Notes under the pieces: generated by a model | The model's input: only the letters and a program-made list of their open reading frames with translations | What the model was told of the DNA's origin: nothing | The model's database searches: none | Translations under genes and position numbers: made by a program | Assembly (NCBI GenBank): GCA_947623455.1 | Contig: OX392528.1 | Coordinates: 50,548,322 to 50,612,321 of the forward strand | Reading direction: 5' to 3' | DNA: 64,000 nt | DNA from: Mimachlamys varia | Lineage: Eukaryota; Mollusca; Bivalvia; Pectinida; Pectinidae | Shown here: in pieces, positions 34,130 through 47,265 of the stretch | Position numbering within the stretch: the stretch's first letter is position 1 | Layout of the letters: every line of letters begins with the position of its first letter

Positions 34130-36530
34130 CATTGGTCAGTCCGTCCTGTGGTCACCAATGCATCAGTGTTTAGTCACCTCCCCCTAGAGTTCCGGACAGG
34201 AAGCACTAGCAAACATGACTTGGCGATAAAATAATCAATAAATACAATAAAACAATACAAGTCTGAAGAAGAGAAGCGATGACGAATCGCCTAGTTATAC
34301 CTGTGTTTAATTACCAGTATATCGTTCTCCTGGTCGGTGAGTGCCAGATGTACCGTATTGGTACATATGTACACCTGTGTGTTTACCTTAGTTTTACATG
34401 TGTTGTGTACGACATGTTATTGTTGTGTATACATGAGAATACTCTATAAGTTTATTGGACATTGCTAAGATAATGGTCGATGTAAAAACAATGAACAGTC
34501 CACTACAAAGTTACCGACAGCTAAGTGTTATGGGATATTAAAGATTTTTATACTTACTTTTTAGTTGTTTATTGATGTCATTACTGTCATTATGATGTGG
34601 TCAAAGCTCTACGAATGTTCATGAATTAATGTGAATTTCATGTGAATTTTTACTATTGTCTTATAAGTAAAAACTGAAGAGTGCAGCTCACAGCATATGT
34701 TTGATCAAAAACTTTTATTATCATAATTTCCTGTCTTTTATATTTATTTTTTTAATAAAGCGTAAAATATTTATTACAACGATCTGTTATACCTTATCCG
34801 TAAAAGCGTAAAACAGTTTTTAACAAAGATCTACTATACCATATCCGTAAAAGCGTAAAATAGTTTTTAACAATGCTCTGCTATACCATAACAGTAAAAA
34901 TGTAGCAAACATACTCCAGGTAACAATCGGCATAGCAGGTTGTAATGTCGGTGATACACTTATTAGTTACGGAGGTAAGTTATATCAGGTTTCTGGCATG
35001 GTTTTTATATAATACAATACGATCACTTGTTTAAAAATGTATTCGGTATGTCGCCTTTTTAAATTTTCGTAATGTAAATAATTGCGTATGTTTGCATCAT
35101 GTATCTCAGAATTTGAACATAACGATAATCTATATCCCTCTTCTGATAGAAATTGCAGTTGATCTCTTAGATGATGCCTCAAAAGGGCAAATAGCATCTA
35201 AAGACTACAAACTCATTATGTTTTTGTTTCAAATTTGTTTCCATGTACCACATATGAAATGTTTGATGGTGGTTTTGCAAGATACAGTTTTCCATATAAG
35301 AATTTTCAGTATCTTAATGCTTCGTTTTGTGTGTTTGATTTTTTTCAACAAATACCGTTTATCAAATATTTGAAACCAAATGAATTGTTGTGCATCAAAA
35401 TTAATATTCTTTTTCGAAATTGATGTCGCTAAGATGTGAAATTAAATGAACGATTTTTGTCTTTATTGAGTAAATGAACATCGGTTTTAGAAATTATTAA
35501 TATTTTAGAATATGTCTACAGTCACATCGTTTGTTTGGCCTATTCTGTTCGAGTGTCAATGACCACATATCTTATGTCACATGCAACACATTTTCACCAA
35601 ACGTTCTCGTACTTTAACCAAATGTATGCAAGTCAAGTTATGTGCTACAGGAATAATAGAGTACCGCCAGAAGATGGACTTAATGCGGCTTAAGTCATTG
35701 ACTTAAGAAAACAATAACGTATGATTAAAGAGATGAGGTAACACATTAAATTTAGTTATATATTTGATACAGTATGCCTAAAAAATTAAACACAATCTTA
35801 CTTAAACTTTTAATCGGAATATTGAATAACCGTGGCCTTTATATAGAAATCACTGAAATAAAAAACGTATTAAACACTCATTTTCTATGATATTCTGGTT
35901 AATAAGACTTGTTAATGGTGTCTATATGGAAGCCATTTTAGTTGGATTTATGGACATATACAACTATTCGTACTACTTTTCAATTTCACTATCTGAGGGG
36001 TATATAGTGGGGTTTTGTTAAATACTACAACGCAGACATTACGTTTATCATCAAATGACCTGATTACAAGCCTTGTAGTGTGAATCATTCAATAGCCAAT
36101 GCCATTTCCAATCATAACGGTTAAAGAACTTCGATCATTTCCATGATTTGATAGGTTTCCTTATATACGGTTGACACAACTGAATGCGTTTTGCCGAAAT
36201 ATTTCACTACTCTACCACTGTGCGCTTAGGAGGTCTTCGATAATGCTAAGGACGCGTATGCGTCCTAGCACTTTATCTATTTTCCTTTAACCGTTTAAAA
36301 TGTCTGTCTTCTAAGCATACTTTCCTTTATTTTTAGTGCACTCTAAATAATTCATAATTGGATTAAAATGCCATTACGGTTATACTCCGATTTTCTTTCC
36401 AAGTTTGAAATGATCTAGCGATATACATATTAATTTTGAATGTGAATAATCATACACTTTACTGTTAATTTAAAGTTGAATACTCAGATCTTCATGAAAT
36501 CAGCGAAAACTTTGCCACAAGTCTCATTCC
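34130..36530. other. No gene seen
   Basis: About 2.4 kb of AT-rich DNA upstream of gene A. A degenerate short repeat of AAAAGCGTAAAA-type words occurs near 34755-34890 (three loose copies, about 55 bases apart). A small hairpin (GCTAAGGACGC / GCGTCCTAGC) lies at 36246-36270. No supported gene. Confidence 0.45.
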
Positions 36531-36668
36531 ACAACGACCACGTTTAACTCAAACTATTTCTGGGTCCCTGCCAAGCTTTACAATAGCTTTCAAACTCACG
36601 TAACTCGGATAACTCGAAGTTTTCCTAAGGTCACGTCGACTTCGAGATATCGGGGTTCTACTGTAGTT
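36531..36668 (-). repeat. Pogo/Tigger-like transposon end
   Basis: The end reads TACAGTAGAACCCCGATATC on the minus strand, followed by TCGAAGTCGACG and ACTTCGAGTTATCC. Short CAGTAGAACC-type ends with repeated TCGA words are typical of pogo/Tigger elements. Only one end is present; no transposase was seen. Confidence 0.5.
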
Positions 36669-36972
36669 TGAATATGTTCTAAAAGTTTCTGTAAACAAGT
36701 TTATTCCGTTATATGATTTATACTCGTTTGTATTGATAATCGGCATTAATCAAAATTTAATGAAATTTCAACTGGCTCAACTGTAAACCAAATCAGATTT
36801 TAGAATTTACTTAATAATCCAACACCTAGTATCCCGTCGTTTTCGTCTATAGAGCGACTGTAGGTAGCTTCTCCTTTCGATACATGCATCGAACGTCGAT
36901 GTACTTTAACAAAGTTTATTGCTCTGATAGTGTGTAATAGGGTTATTGAGCATCACCTAAGATAGATTTCAT

Positions 36973-37026
36973 CCAGGTAAGGTTTGTTGACTCTTCAAAT
37001 GATTTGAAAAGTCAATAACCTTATTT
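36973..37026. repeat. Short inverted repeat
   Basis: AGGTAAGGTTTGTTGACTCT pairs imperfectly with AAAAGTCAATAACCTTAT. A small hairpin of about 54 bases. Confidence 0.6.
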
Positions 37027-37189
37027 GGATTTAATCAGTATAAGAAAGAAGTCATCAGCTCCAAATGTTGTCAATGTTAAATAATATAAGAAAAATACAA
37101 TTAGAACTTGTGAAGAATTGAAAATAAAAAAAAAGAAATAAAAAGGGAAATATCGAGAATGATTTAATGTGTTAATTTTCTAGCAGTAT

Positions 37190-37265
37190 GTAGCGGATCT
37201 AGTTTAATCGATTTTGAGTTCGGATTATGGTTTTGTTGACGCTTTGGTATTCTCTGAGTTTTGTA
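37190..37265 (+). repeat. RT repeat family C, terminal fragment (copy 3)
   Basis: Only the last part of the family C tail: TTTAATCGATTTTGAGTTCG through GACGCTTTGGTATTCTC. Confidence 0.8.
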
Positions 37266-37689
37266 TTGTAACTATAATTAGTATGTCTCTTTATTAAGTT
37301 TTGTTAAGATTTTTGCTGTTGAATATTAATGAAAAAAATTAATCTGGTATTGAGATTGGTATTTTGCATCATACATGTCAACGAAATGTCTATTGAATTG
37401 CAACGTACATGGGAAACATCTTACGTTGACAATGTTACGTTTGAAATTGTATGGAAATAAATGAGATTTCCTCTTGAGATTTCAAATGTTGAATATTATT
37501 ATTATTATTGTTGTTGCTGTCCTTTCTATCGACCCCATGGTTCTGTTACTTATAAAACGTGTCACTTCGTTTTGTAGTCACTACAATAAACTGATTCTGG
37601 AATTAATCCTTTATTTATATACAGATCCTAATTTTCTTTTGTTTAATTTGTTTTGTAAGTTGTACCGTAGATCTATTGCCAGTTTGCTT

Positions 37690-38190
37690 CAGCCAATTTG
37701 ATGCATTTGGTATAACTCTCCATAGCTCTTTTCGCAAAACTCGGATAAAATATTTGGATGAACTATCGAAATTCGTTCGACACCACCTACTACATTTGTA
37801 CAAACCCTAAAATTGTCGTCGAAATCAACTGAATCGTTATCAGTCTGCCGTAAATCTCAATGAGAAATATTCTGCATCTTTGTGTGATATGAAGATGGAC
37901 GTTTTTGAGTTTGCTTATTAGTGTGCTTACTTGTTGTGATTGGCAATGATGACTCGGTTCTCATTTTGAGGATTGACGCTTACTTGGATGTGACTAAGAT
38001 TTACATGACGGGTGTCGTCGATGAAGCAGAAGAAGCTTACTTCTTCCAGGACACCTGGTCTTCCTCTCTTGTGCTTTAACGAGAGAATCGTTTCTTTGTT
38101 CCTATTTTGCCCCTAGTTTAATCGATTTTGAGTTCGGATTATGGTTTTGTTGACGCTTTGTCATTCTCTGATTTTTTATTCAAATGTGTA
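37690..38190 (+). pseudogene. RT repeat family C, copy 4
   Basis: Decayed coding end (EKYSASLCDMK-type words after a frame change) followed by the family tail: GACTCGGTTCTCATTTTGAG, ACACCTGGTCTTCC and TTTTGAGTTCGGATTATGG. The plus-strand order matches copies 7 and 8. Confidence 0.75.
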
Positions 38191-38631
38191 GAAACCAGAT
38201 TAAAGTATGGTTGAATAAATTGGCGATATTCTATTGACCACTGAGTCAATCTTGAAAACCCGGCATATTACAAGCATTACATTAGTTGTTGTGTAATGTT
38301 TCCTTTTCTGTCGAACATTGTTTTTTTTCTTAGTGAAGTGACCCGGACGTCAAGCTGATTTATCTGTTCGTTTTTAGGGCGTTTTGTTATATATTTTTCA
38401 TTTATGTAATGCAATTGGATCCCGCTTTCGAATCGACTAGAAAGATTTACAAATTCGTCAATTTGTAAATTTTGAGTGAAATTTAATTTGTAGCATTCAG
38501 AAGAAGTAGGCCGGTGTTAAATCATTAGAAATGTTATTTATTTTATCAATATGACTCAATTAAACACACATATCAATATGATCTACATCCAATACCACAT
38601 AATATCAATAGGAAAAATCACTTAATATAGA

Positions 38632-39160
38632 GGCGTCAACAAAACCATAATCCGTCCTAAAATCGATTTAAAGGCCCAATATACGTAACTTTCGGCAAAA
38701 CTTGATGCGAAAATCAAGCCTAATAACTTATCATTTTTATTGATTTAGTTAAGATTAACTGATATCAGCAATATACAAGATGACTTCTTACGCGGTAACC
38801 GGTACGGCAGCAGTTTAAACTCGGTATTTGTAAACACGCGACCATTTTGACTGTCTTCTACCTGCGGTTTGTTATTGAAGTGGGCCCCACCTGACTTATT
38901 TTCAATTATTTGGATTTTTCTGTAAGGAGTATCTCGTTAGTTACCGATCACGTTTACTTCGTGTAAGGCTTATTTTTGCATTGTTATCAACTGGATTTTT
39001 TTTCAGAATTTTTCAGATTAACGAAAAATTTCCTGAAGTTACGTATATTGGGCCTTTAGCTAAGGGCAATATGAACAAAGGATATATTTACATGGATACC
39101 TTTGTAAACGAACAAGATAATTAGACCATGTGTTCCGGAAGAGCTAATCTCCTTCACCAG
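38632..39160 (-). repeat. RT repeat family C, copy 5, split by a MITE
   Basis: The tail lies in two pieces: GTCAACAAAACCATAATCC at 38637-38669 and GGGCAATATGAACAAAGG to GTGTTCCGGAAGAG at about 39057-39145. The MITE at 38670-39056 lies exactly between them, and removing it restores the order seen in copy 1. Confidence 0.85.
38670..39056 (+). mobile_element. MITE family B, copy 3 (387 bp), nested in repeat C
   Basis: Best-preserved copy. Terminal inverted repeats AAGGCCCAATATACGTAACT and complement; TA on both sides (38668-38669 and 39057-39058). Same length as copy 1. Non-coding. Confidence 0.92.
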
Positions 39161-39580
39161 ATCTGCTCAGCGCAGATATATACCATTATTGTCATTTTGC
39201 TGAAAATAAGTGACAAGCGGTTTAGACATATATTGTAAATAACCAAATTGTGACCCACAAAATAATCGTCTAAAAATAGGAGGAAAAAAAACATAAACAG
39301 CTCTCTGCAAAACACAAATGTCGGAATGAGAGGGCAAAGGAAGAAGAAAAAGTAAAGGAACATATCCGTGCAGCACATGCATATAATACTTTCCTTTAAA
39401 AGGTTGTATTGTCCGATGAATCTAATACGTGACATATGGCATCAGCCATCAACATGGTCCGTAGTTCCTGTTACAGTTATCAATCTGAAGAACGTGTTTT
39501 AAGTTACTGGGGTACCTATGAAGCGATTATGCAAGGGTATTAATCAACAGAACAGCAATAGCTACATTATATCGAAAACA
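39161..39580. other. No gene seen
   Basis: Frames on the minus strand (39154-39435, 93 residues) have no recognised domain. Confidence 0.35.
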
Positions 39581-39584
39581 TGAA

Positions 39585-39710
39585 TTAAACTACATCATAC
39601 AGCTGTTTCGTCCTCCTAGGACTTATCAATGATGCTAGGGACCAAAAGGTGGGAATCCAAAATGTCTAAACTAATGTAGAAGCAGAAGGGTCAGGTGCGT
39701 AAAACCCCTT
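39585..39710 (-). repeat. Dispersed repeat A, minus-strand copy
   Basis: ACAGCTGTTTCGTCCTCCTA, GGTGGGAATCCAAAATG and GAAGCAGAAGGGTCAGGT recur at 46440-46555 in the same orientation. Confidence 0.75.
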
Positions 39711-40220
39711 TAATTTATGAATTTAGAAGTAAACTTAACCTAGTTCTATATAATTTCAAATCGTGTAGTACGAAAATGTGTATATTAAGTACCATACCAT
39801 AATATAGCTAACAAATTTTGAAATTGCATATTGTTTACCATCGCATATCACAATCAATTAACCAACGCCAATTATGCTGTAAAAACCCCATCATCGTTCA
39901 ATACTTTTACGTCACAATTTTTATGAACCAATGCTTATCCATAAACGAATGTTTTACAAAAAATATGGGCATTTACTGGAAAACAATTAATTATGTCCTT
40001 TTATCAACGCATGTCTATAATAGTATCATCTTATTGCTAAGGGGCTGTGGCAAAAAATCCCCCTGCAGTCGTAAATGATGGTAAGTAAAGTCACTAAACA
40101 TAACGAAATCTTACATCCAAGAAGCCATCTTGGATACGCAATAACCAAAATAAAGGTGTCTTGCACATTTTTTTTTTAATTCTTTAATTTTTCATCACAT
40201 CAAATGAATATAACAGCACA
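39711..40220. other. No gene seen
   Basis: AT-rich spacer. Confidence 0.35.
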
Positions 40221-40225
40221 TTGTT

Positions 40226-40274
<49 letters not shown>

Positions 40275-40348
40275 CCTTCAGCAGCAGAAGCAGCAGCGGC
40301 AGCATAATAATCATCATCGTCATCATCATCATCATCATCATCATCCAT
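40226..40348. repeat. (CAT)n microsatellite with a CAG-type core
   Basis: About 17 CAT/ATC triplets, then an imperfect CAGCAGAAGCAGCAGCGGC core, then more CAT triplets. The minus-strand frame reads as runs of Asp around an Ala stretch, but without start context or splice support it is only a repeat. Confidence 0.9.
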
Positions 40349-40349
40349 A

Positions 40350-41180
40350 TGGACAATCATCATAAGTGTAATTATTTTACACAACCAATAAACGTTTTTA
40401 ACTGTTTTTTTAAATATAAAACAATGTCTAATAGTCGATTTTAAAAAAATTTAACCGCTTGACAAATCAAGCTGAAATTTGACAATTATTTTTATATATA
40501 TAGTTTTAGATGATTAATAACATAAAAAAAATGAAAAATTTAGTTTTTATATATTTGTTTTAATTATTCATATTTCGCTATGTTATCTATACACAGATGG
40601 TTATTCTCCTGGCCACAAGTGCCGGTGTATTGGATGTGTAAAACATCTCTACATAAATTATACTTCCAACATGAAGAAATGATTACTGACATTGTATTCA
40701 AATCTGATTCATTGTAATTTCTGAGAATTCTTACCAGGAGAACACAAAAGGAGTTACCGGGGAAACTTTGTCTAACTTGCCTTTGGCTAAAATATTTATT
40801 CATATATTAACGTAATACATATAATATCATAGTCTATCTTAGAAGATGAAAAATACAGATTTGAGGGATAATTATACCGTGAAATTTTTTGAATGCCACA
40901 GCTTATACCTACCGTTCCAGGCGGAGCAGGCAATTCTTAACAGTTTTGACGGCATTTTTTATTTGTTTTTCTTAACACAATATTTACATTTTGTTGCGTA
41001 CTTTCGCTATTTTATGGTAAACTGACAACAACAGGTAACGATAAAAACTAACATTTTTTATATTTCACGGCAAAAAAAACAGAAAATGTTGTTGTAAAAT
41101 TGGGGCTGTTTTGTCATGATATTCCATATTGCACCATTTCATCATTTAGCGTTGTATGTATCATCCTATTTACTTCTGCT
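40350..41180. other. No gene seen
   Basis: AT-rich spacer with short frames. Confidence 0.4.
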
Positions 41181-41189
41181 ATGATTGAA

Positions 41190-41358
41190 GGACGCACCGG
41201 GTTGCAATGGATAGAACATGAGTGTCCTGAGAGGAGCATCGTCCAGGCTGCGGTCATTACCTGGAGATACTCGACGGAGGCTTCGAACCAGTGACCTAGT
41301 AATGGAGGGTAGGTGATCGTATACGGTCAGACACCTTAACCAGTCGGCCAACGCGCTC
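41190..41358 (-). repeat. tRNA-derived SINE-like element
   Basis: The minus strand begins GCGTTGGCCGACTGGTTAAG (A box) and has GGTTCGAAGCC (B box) about 60 bases on, like a tRNA head with an internal Pol III promoter. A non-tRNA body continues to TTGCAACCCGGTGCGTCC. This is the build of tRNA-derived SINEs known from bivalves; the family is not identified. Confidence 0.7.
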
Positions 41359-41359
41359 A

Positions 41360-42420
41360 GATTAACTACCATAGTTTTGTTAAAAGGCTGATTTGAAAAG
41401 TACATTGTATGAATTAACTAGCATACCTAACACTTGCTAGAAACGTATCACTCTTTCGGACAGTGGCCTCTCTCTCAATTAATTACATTCTATCACCTCT
41501 CAATACATTCCATCTCGGAATTCAGAAGGAGAGCAAAGTGTGGCTGACCTTATAGACAAAAGTACAAAACCTCCAAACGTATAGTCTTTCTAAGATTTTA
41601 ACCATTTGTTTTTTTTAGAATTTATTGAGTTTTAAGTTTTCCGACACGGAGAACAAATATTTGTAATTAAAATTGAAATCAGAATTGTTTGAATGTGTTC
41701 ACAAACTACTTTATAAGTTGATTTCAGAAATCTCCACCAGGCACTCGTGTCATTTATATTTTTGATCAACTTTGTTTCCCATCTCTCTGGTGTTGTAGGT
41801 ATGGTACTTTTTATGGAAGGAACATTTCCGTTTATGCTTATAAACACGTTTCTTTTACAAATGGCATGCTAAACTCCGAGTTGATTTTCAGACGTTTCAA
41901 ACATCGTACAAGTATTTGCGTAGTATGTACTGAAAATGAAAAAAAATCCTTTCCTAATCTGAAGGGTGTATAATTATATCATAACACAGAGAAAGTGAAC
42001 ATACCTTTTATCGTCATATTTCATAACTTCATTATCATAATACTTTTTTACCTTGATTATAACATGAAGTTGATGTAGTTGAAGACATTTGAGCTAGTAT
42101 TTCTCTAACAGTTTTTTATTCTATTTCTCTATTTATTTGTGACAAACGTATCGCAATAAATAAGATATTACATAAATGAATGAAAATTATGTAAAGGATT
42201 AGTTAAACCGAACTTAACATCAGTTCAGCGTTTTTTTAATTGAAGCATATTTCAAATTTAAACACAAAAAGAAACACAAAGATCTGATTTGATATATGAT
42301 AAGGGTTTTGTTAACAAACATTGTAATGCTTTCCAATGTAAACATTTATTTTTTGACAACTGGGAATTCAACTTCGATCAAAGATATTTCCTGATCAATG
42401 TATATCACAATGTAACCGGT
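41360..42420. other. No supported gene
   Basis: A 71-residue minus-strand frame (41632-41847) follows an acceptor-like TTTAG, but the pyrimidine tract is poor and its phase does not fit the candidate exon upstream. Left uncalled. Confidence 0.35.
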
Positions 42421-42427
42421 CCCTCAC

Positions 42428-42786
42428 CTTCGTATTAAATAATTAATTACTTTTGCAGTTTCTTTTTCGTCGCACCAGTACGTGATTGATGCAGCAATTA
42501 GATATCTACGCATGCGTACTGTCAAATGTCCAGTAGTTATGGCCGTTACGGTCCATGTTTCGTCATTAGTGACAGACACTTTGATGGCGCTTGTGACATC
42601 TTCTAATACTGGGAACACATAAATTATACATTTCTCGGCAGATTGTTTTGCTAGCATTTTGTTATGTGACTTGTACGAGAATTTTGTATAATTCCCAAGA
42701 AATAACATTATAAGAGAGGTTTGCCGTAACAATGTACTCACTGATGTGCTACAAGACATTTTTTTTCTGCATATGGTTGTTGTCAC
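42428..42786 (-). CDS. Possible exon, unknown protein
   Basis: A 120-codon minus-strand frame of varied composition (for example VTNDETWTVTAITTGHL, then AASITYWCDEKETAKVINY). It ends exactly at a donor-like CGAAG|GTGAGG. Upstream at about 42914 is a strong donor (GTAAGT) preceded by TATATAA at about 42945. These hints fit a split gene but the acceptor is not clear. No domain is recognised; it could be chance. Confidence 0.25.
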
Positions 42787-42959
42787 TTTGTTTATTAGCG
42801 TGTATCCTGGACACTATGTAATGCTACATTTCACAATTACATACTGAACCTGTATTAGTCCTGTCTGGCATTGAGCGTGTAATTATTACATGCAACATTT
42901 AATACTTACCATAACCAGCCATGCATGCTATGTTTTTGCCTCGTTATATATTTGTTCTT

Positions 42960-45900
42960 TACGTATTGTTATTCTCCTTCTATAAGTTGCAATTTTCTTT
43001 CTTAAGTATGAACATAGCAAGACATTAAAACCATACGTTTCTGCTCGTTTCCCTATAATTAATGAATTAATCGGTATGTAACCTGTAGTGTCATTATTTG
43101 GTTGTATAAATAGATTGTCGCCAGAGGTCGCCCCAGGTCAGTAAGCAATGAATACACTGCTGAATCAGCGTTAACAGCAATCTTACATGTACCTGCCAGA
43201 AATAGCTTCGTATTCCCTTATACAACTGGTTACCTCCCTTACTATCATTAAATTGTTTTTTTTAACATAGGAATTTGACGCTTACTTAATCCAAAATGAG
43301 GCTTATATACTACCACTACAGTTTGTTGGATTGTGTTATGTGCCGCAATGGGTCGATAACTTGTCCGGTCAGCTTCTTCGCTCGATGCTGAATCAATTAT
43401 CTCATTGTACTTTTAGGTAGGTCAATACCATTCTCAGATAAGAATGAGGTAAGTAACAATTTTTAAAATATTTTTCGAATTACTAACTCCAATTGAATTT
43501 CAATTGAAAGCACTGATAAAGTATTGCAGCTTCTGAATTCAATCACACATGATTGGCATTTTTAATTGTATACTTTATTTAGGTTGTATTAGCTTTTGAT
43601 CGACGATTTTATTCGGTTAATGTTCAAGATCTATAAATTATTATAGTTCCAGTAAGAAACCCAAAATAATTATTTATTGCTTTCTGATAATCACAACAGG
43701 TACAACAGGACCAATTTTGTTTGTTTTTTTTTTTTGTTTTTTTTTTTTAAGATACGTGTTGGCCACAGTGATAGACATGTTGGTAGAAAGTTCGAAAATA
43801 ATCACCCAATCTAGTTAATCTGTTATCGCAAATGCTACATTAAACGTATCGTAGATATTGGGGTTTAAACATAAAAATTTTGATGGGATGTTGCTCATGT
43901 CCGTCATCGCTGCCATTTTGTGTATCCCATCTTTGTTGATAATGACTTTTATTTTAAATTTAATTTATTGGCACAATAAATATATTTATGTAAGTTAGTA
44001 AATGATAAATCGAACTTTAGTTATAGTCTGTATTATGATATTTTTTACACTGTGTATGTTGTACAGGCGCTCAGCTTTCCATGATCCACACGTATATCAT
44101 TACTGTTTTAGTTGGTTTTCTTTACGACTATCACGTGATCTCTATTTTTAATCGATCACGTGATCTAAAGGTGATTTGCACACCCTCCCGGGATTTCAGG
44201 GCCTAACCATGAGTCATTCACATGTGACGCGGTCAGTTGTACGCTGGACCAGTCAGCGTCATGGTTCACTCCCCTTTTAACCGGGACTCTTCATCACTTT
44301 AATATGTTCTCTGTAGCAGCTTCTTTGGGAAATGTTATGTTAGAAAACCTTCTTTCCGGACACCACATCTCTATTGAAAACCCACCATTCCTCCCTTCTA
44401 GCTTCCTTATTATGTATTATTACTAAGTTTTGAGCCATTAAAGATATTTGCCACCATTGCATTTTATTTGTCTAACAATTTGTTTATTAATTTTGTTTGT
44501 ATCCCATATTTGTTAATACATTACTAATAGGAGTCATTATCCTTTTTATTCATATAATTTTTTTAAAAAATGTCAATAAAAAATGTCACATTATTTTCTT
44601 TGTCATTAATAAATGACCTTTTGACAACTATCTTATTTTGAGGTTGTTTTTTTTTTATAGAACATTAATTCGAGCAACAAAACAAGCTTCAGTTTCCGAA
44701 ACAAAAATTATGCAAGCTGATATAAATGTTAATCTCTATTTTAATGTACAAAATTGATTTAAACAAATTATATTACTAAAACATTCGTGAAAAGGCAGGT
44801 ATGTTTAAGGCTAGTAACAATATGGATACCAAACTCATTTGTAAATTGTATGTGCACGTGAAACGTCTGTAATGGAGAGTACACTATCAAGTAATTATCA
44901 ATTATCAATTATATTTGTTTTTCCTTTTAGTAGATGTTACAGGGTAGAAAAGATTAGTTGTTGTTGATTTCTAACTTGCAAAATAATTCGACAACAAATA
45001 TTATTTCAAGCGCACAGGACCACACTTAACTGCCAGGTAAAGAATTTTCTGCCACATCTGCTTTGGTCACTTTCAACAAAATTTTAGAAATAAAACCATC
45101 AGCTCAAATATTTCCGAAAAGAAAAAAAAACACGCTGTCGACAGCATATTCCTCATGTCTTATTAAATATTGAGCAATCCATACTTTACGTCTGAGTAAA
45201 TACATAATGGATCTTAGATGACGCGTTTCAATTTCATCAGGATTTTATAAAAGGCGTCTAAGAAATATTAATAAAGCGATCATGTTGTGAGCTTAATCGA
45301 TCAATTCGTGACGAGTGTCAAAAATCCCATATATAAATCCAATATGAAATTGAAACGAATGTAAGATGTTTTCTACGTGTATCACATTATTATTATTTGT
45401 GGTATTTTTCTTACACCATTGAAATGTAAAACGTCGTCATTTCGACTCAATTGCGGAAGTCATTGACGTCATGTAATTGTCCTAAGCATGACGTCAAAAT
45501 TAGAACAATTGAATCTTACAGCCAATCACAGTTCTTATAGATTATATGTGTAATACGCAAACATATGTCATGTGTATATTCTCTGCGTAACAAGGCTAAT
45601 CGTGTGTTAAGAATAACTTTTTATTATTTCTATTAAGCTGGCACTTCTTATAAAATAGACAACGCAAATAAACATTGCAGTCATATCATTTTCTTATATT
45701 TGCCGTTTACTTCACACGTTTTATTTTTCTCAGAACTAACACAGTTTGATATTATAGTAAAGACTCATTATGTTATTTGTGTCAAAGTATACACTATTTG
45801 CTAATATTTCTACTTGTGATCAAATATTTATTTGAATTATTTATCATTATTATTATTATTATTGGATATCTAGTGCTTACAAAGTGCATGTTCATCACAT

Positions 45901-46430
45901 AATTGATCTTGTTTACTATGTCAAACTGCCATGTAATGATTATGGTATAAGAACACACCTGTAACTATACAAAGAAGTGCTGTGATTGGCTATTACCGTG
46001 GAATCATGTTCTTACAACACATCAGGTAAGGCACACTTAAACTTCAATTCTGATCTTTTTACTTTTTGAGCAAATGTGAAATTTTAATTTTGTCATTAAT
46101 ATATTCATGGTATTTCAAAAACTTCCGCAACCATGTTGCACTATGGAGGACGACAATTATATAATCGGAGCATTTAGGTTTTTATTTTATATAGAGGGAG
46201 CTGATAACACAAAATAGTGTTGTTTTGTTTTGTTGAGTCTTATAACACTGTATATTAATGGAACTCTTTTAATAAATTCAACATAGCACTGATTCATCTG
46301 TGAGATCATCTTTATCATATTCATTGTGGTACAAAGGTTATAGTTCATTAGCTCTTATTGGCAAAGGTCGCAAAACTTTTCAATAAGAACCTTTTCAATT
46401 TAGAAATAGATATAATATGCCTAAAAATGA
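42960..46430. other. Gene-poor stretch
   Basis: About 3.5 kb of AT-rich DNA. A TATAAATAG box at 43105-43113 (plus) and a possible short exon at about 43412-43444 (between a TTTTAG acceptor and a GTAAGT donor) hint at an undetected plus-strand gene start, but no coding exon was found. Two CACGTG palindromes sit at about 44131 and 44156 in an inverted pair. Confidence 0.35.
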
Positions 46431-46439
46431 ATTAATCTG

Positions 46440-46555
46440 CATCATACAGCTGTTGCGCTCTCCTAGGACTCTTCAGTAATGATAGAGGCCAAAGGGTGGG
46501 AATCCAAATTTCTAAACTACTGAAGAAGCAGAAGGGTCAGGTAGGTAAAACCCCT
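46440..46555 (-). repeat. Dispersed repeat A, minus-strand copy
   Basis: Matches 39585-39710: ACAGCTGTTGCGCTCTCCTA, GGTGGGAATCCAAA and GAAGCAGAAGGGTCAGGT. Confidence 0.75.
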
Positions 46556-46969
46556 AACAAATTCGATGTGATATGCAACATTTCTATTTGGGAAAGCTTC
46601 GGCTACGTTATGGATTTATTGATCAAAACTTATTATCTACTATTTGAAAGTCAAATGTTCTAGCAAAACACAAGAAGTGTATACATGCATCAATACCCAC
46701 CTCTTCATATCTATATTGTATGTTCGTGTCACATATAATCCTTTCTTTATTATTGTATGTGCATAATTATTTAGCTGATTATCACAAACCTTAATTTATC
46801 ATCAGGGTTGCATGTCTTTTTGTAGAATTAGTATAACTGATACACACATACACTATGCTCATGTGAAATTATTTAATATTTGAATATTAGATAAATATAT
46901 ATATTGAATCATAGGTCTAGTACTCTTCCCTATCTGGATTTGTTTCCTAAATCGCCTCACTGGCTTCAC

Positions 46970-47050
46970 ATTTTAGGCACGTACTTAGCATCACCTACGA
47001 GTCCTAATAGGAGGAAACAGATGTATGGTGCAATTTAGTTCATAATTTGT
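46970..47050 (+). repeat. Dispersed repeat A, short copy
   Basis: TTAGCATCACCTACGAGTCC to ACAGATGTATGGTGCAATTT, the plus-strand middle part of the family. Confidence 0.6.
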
Positions 47051-47265
47051 CTCGATTGGATCTTATTCGAAATTGTTTAGGTGCTATTACCATGTGTGTC
47101 TTTTGTACATTCCTTCAAGACAGTTTACAAACTATATTAGGAGCTTTATGAATATTGTATATTTTTACAAGCTTTACCGAACATAATCTTACAGTGTACG
47201 TGAATGAAGAACGTATACGTATCAGCTGTACGTTTTTGTTTTCCGAAAGCAATGTCAACTCAACC

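Noticed and set aside
40226..40348. CRISPR-like array or other repeats with spacers
   Set aside because: A eukaryotic microsatellite; no repeat-spacer pattern occurs anywhere in the window.
40184..40384. Poly-Asp/Ala protein on the minus strand
   Set aside because: It is a translation of the (CAT)n microsatellite, despite the appeal of an aspein-like acidic shell protein; no signal peptide or splice sites.
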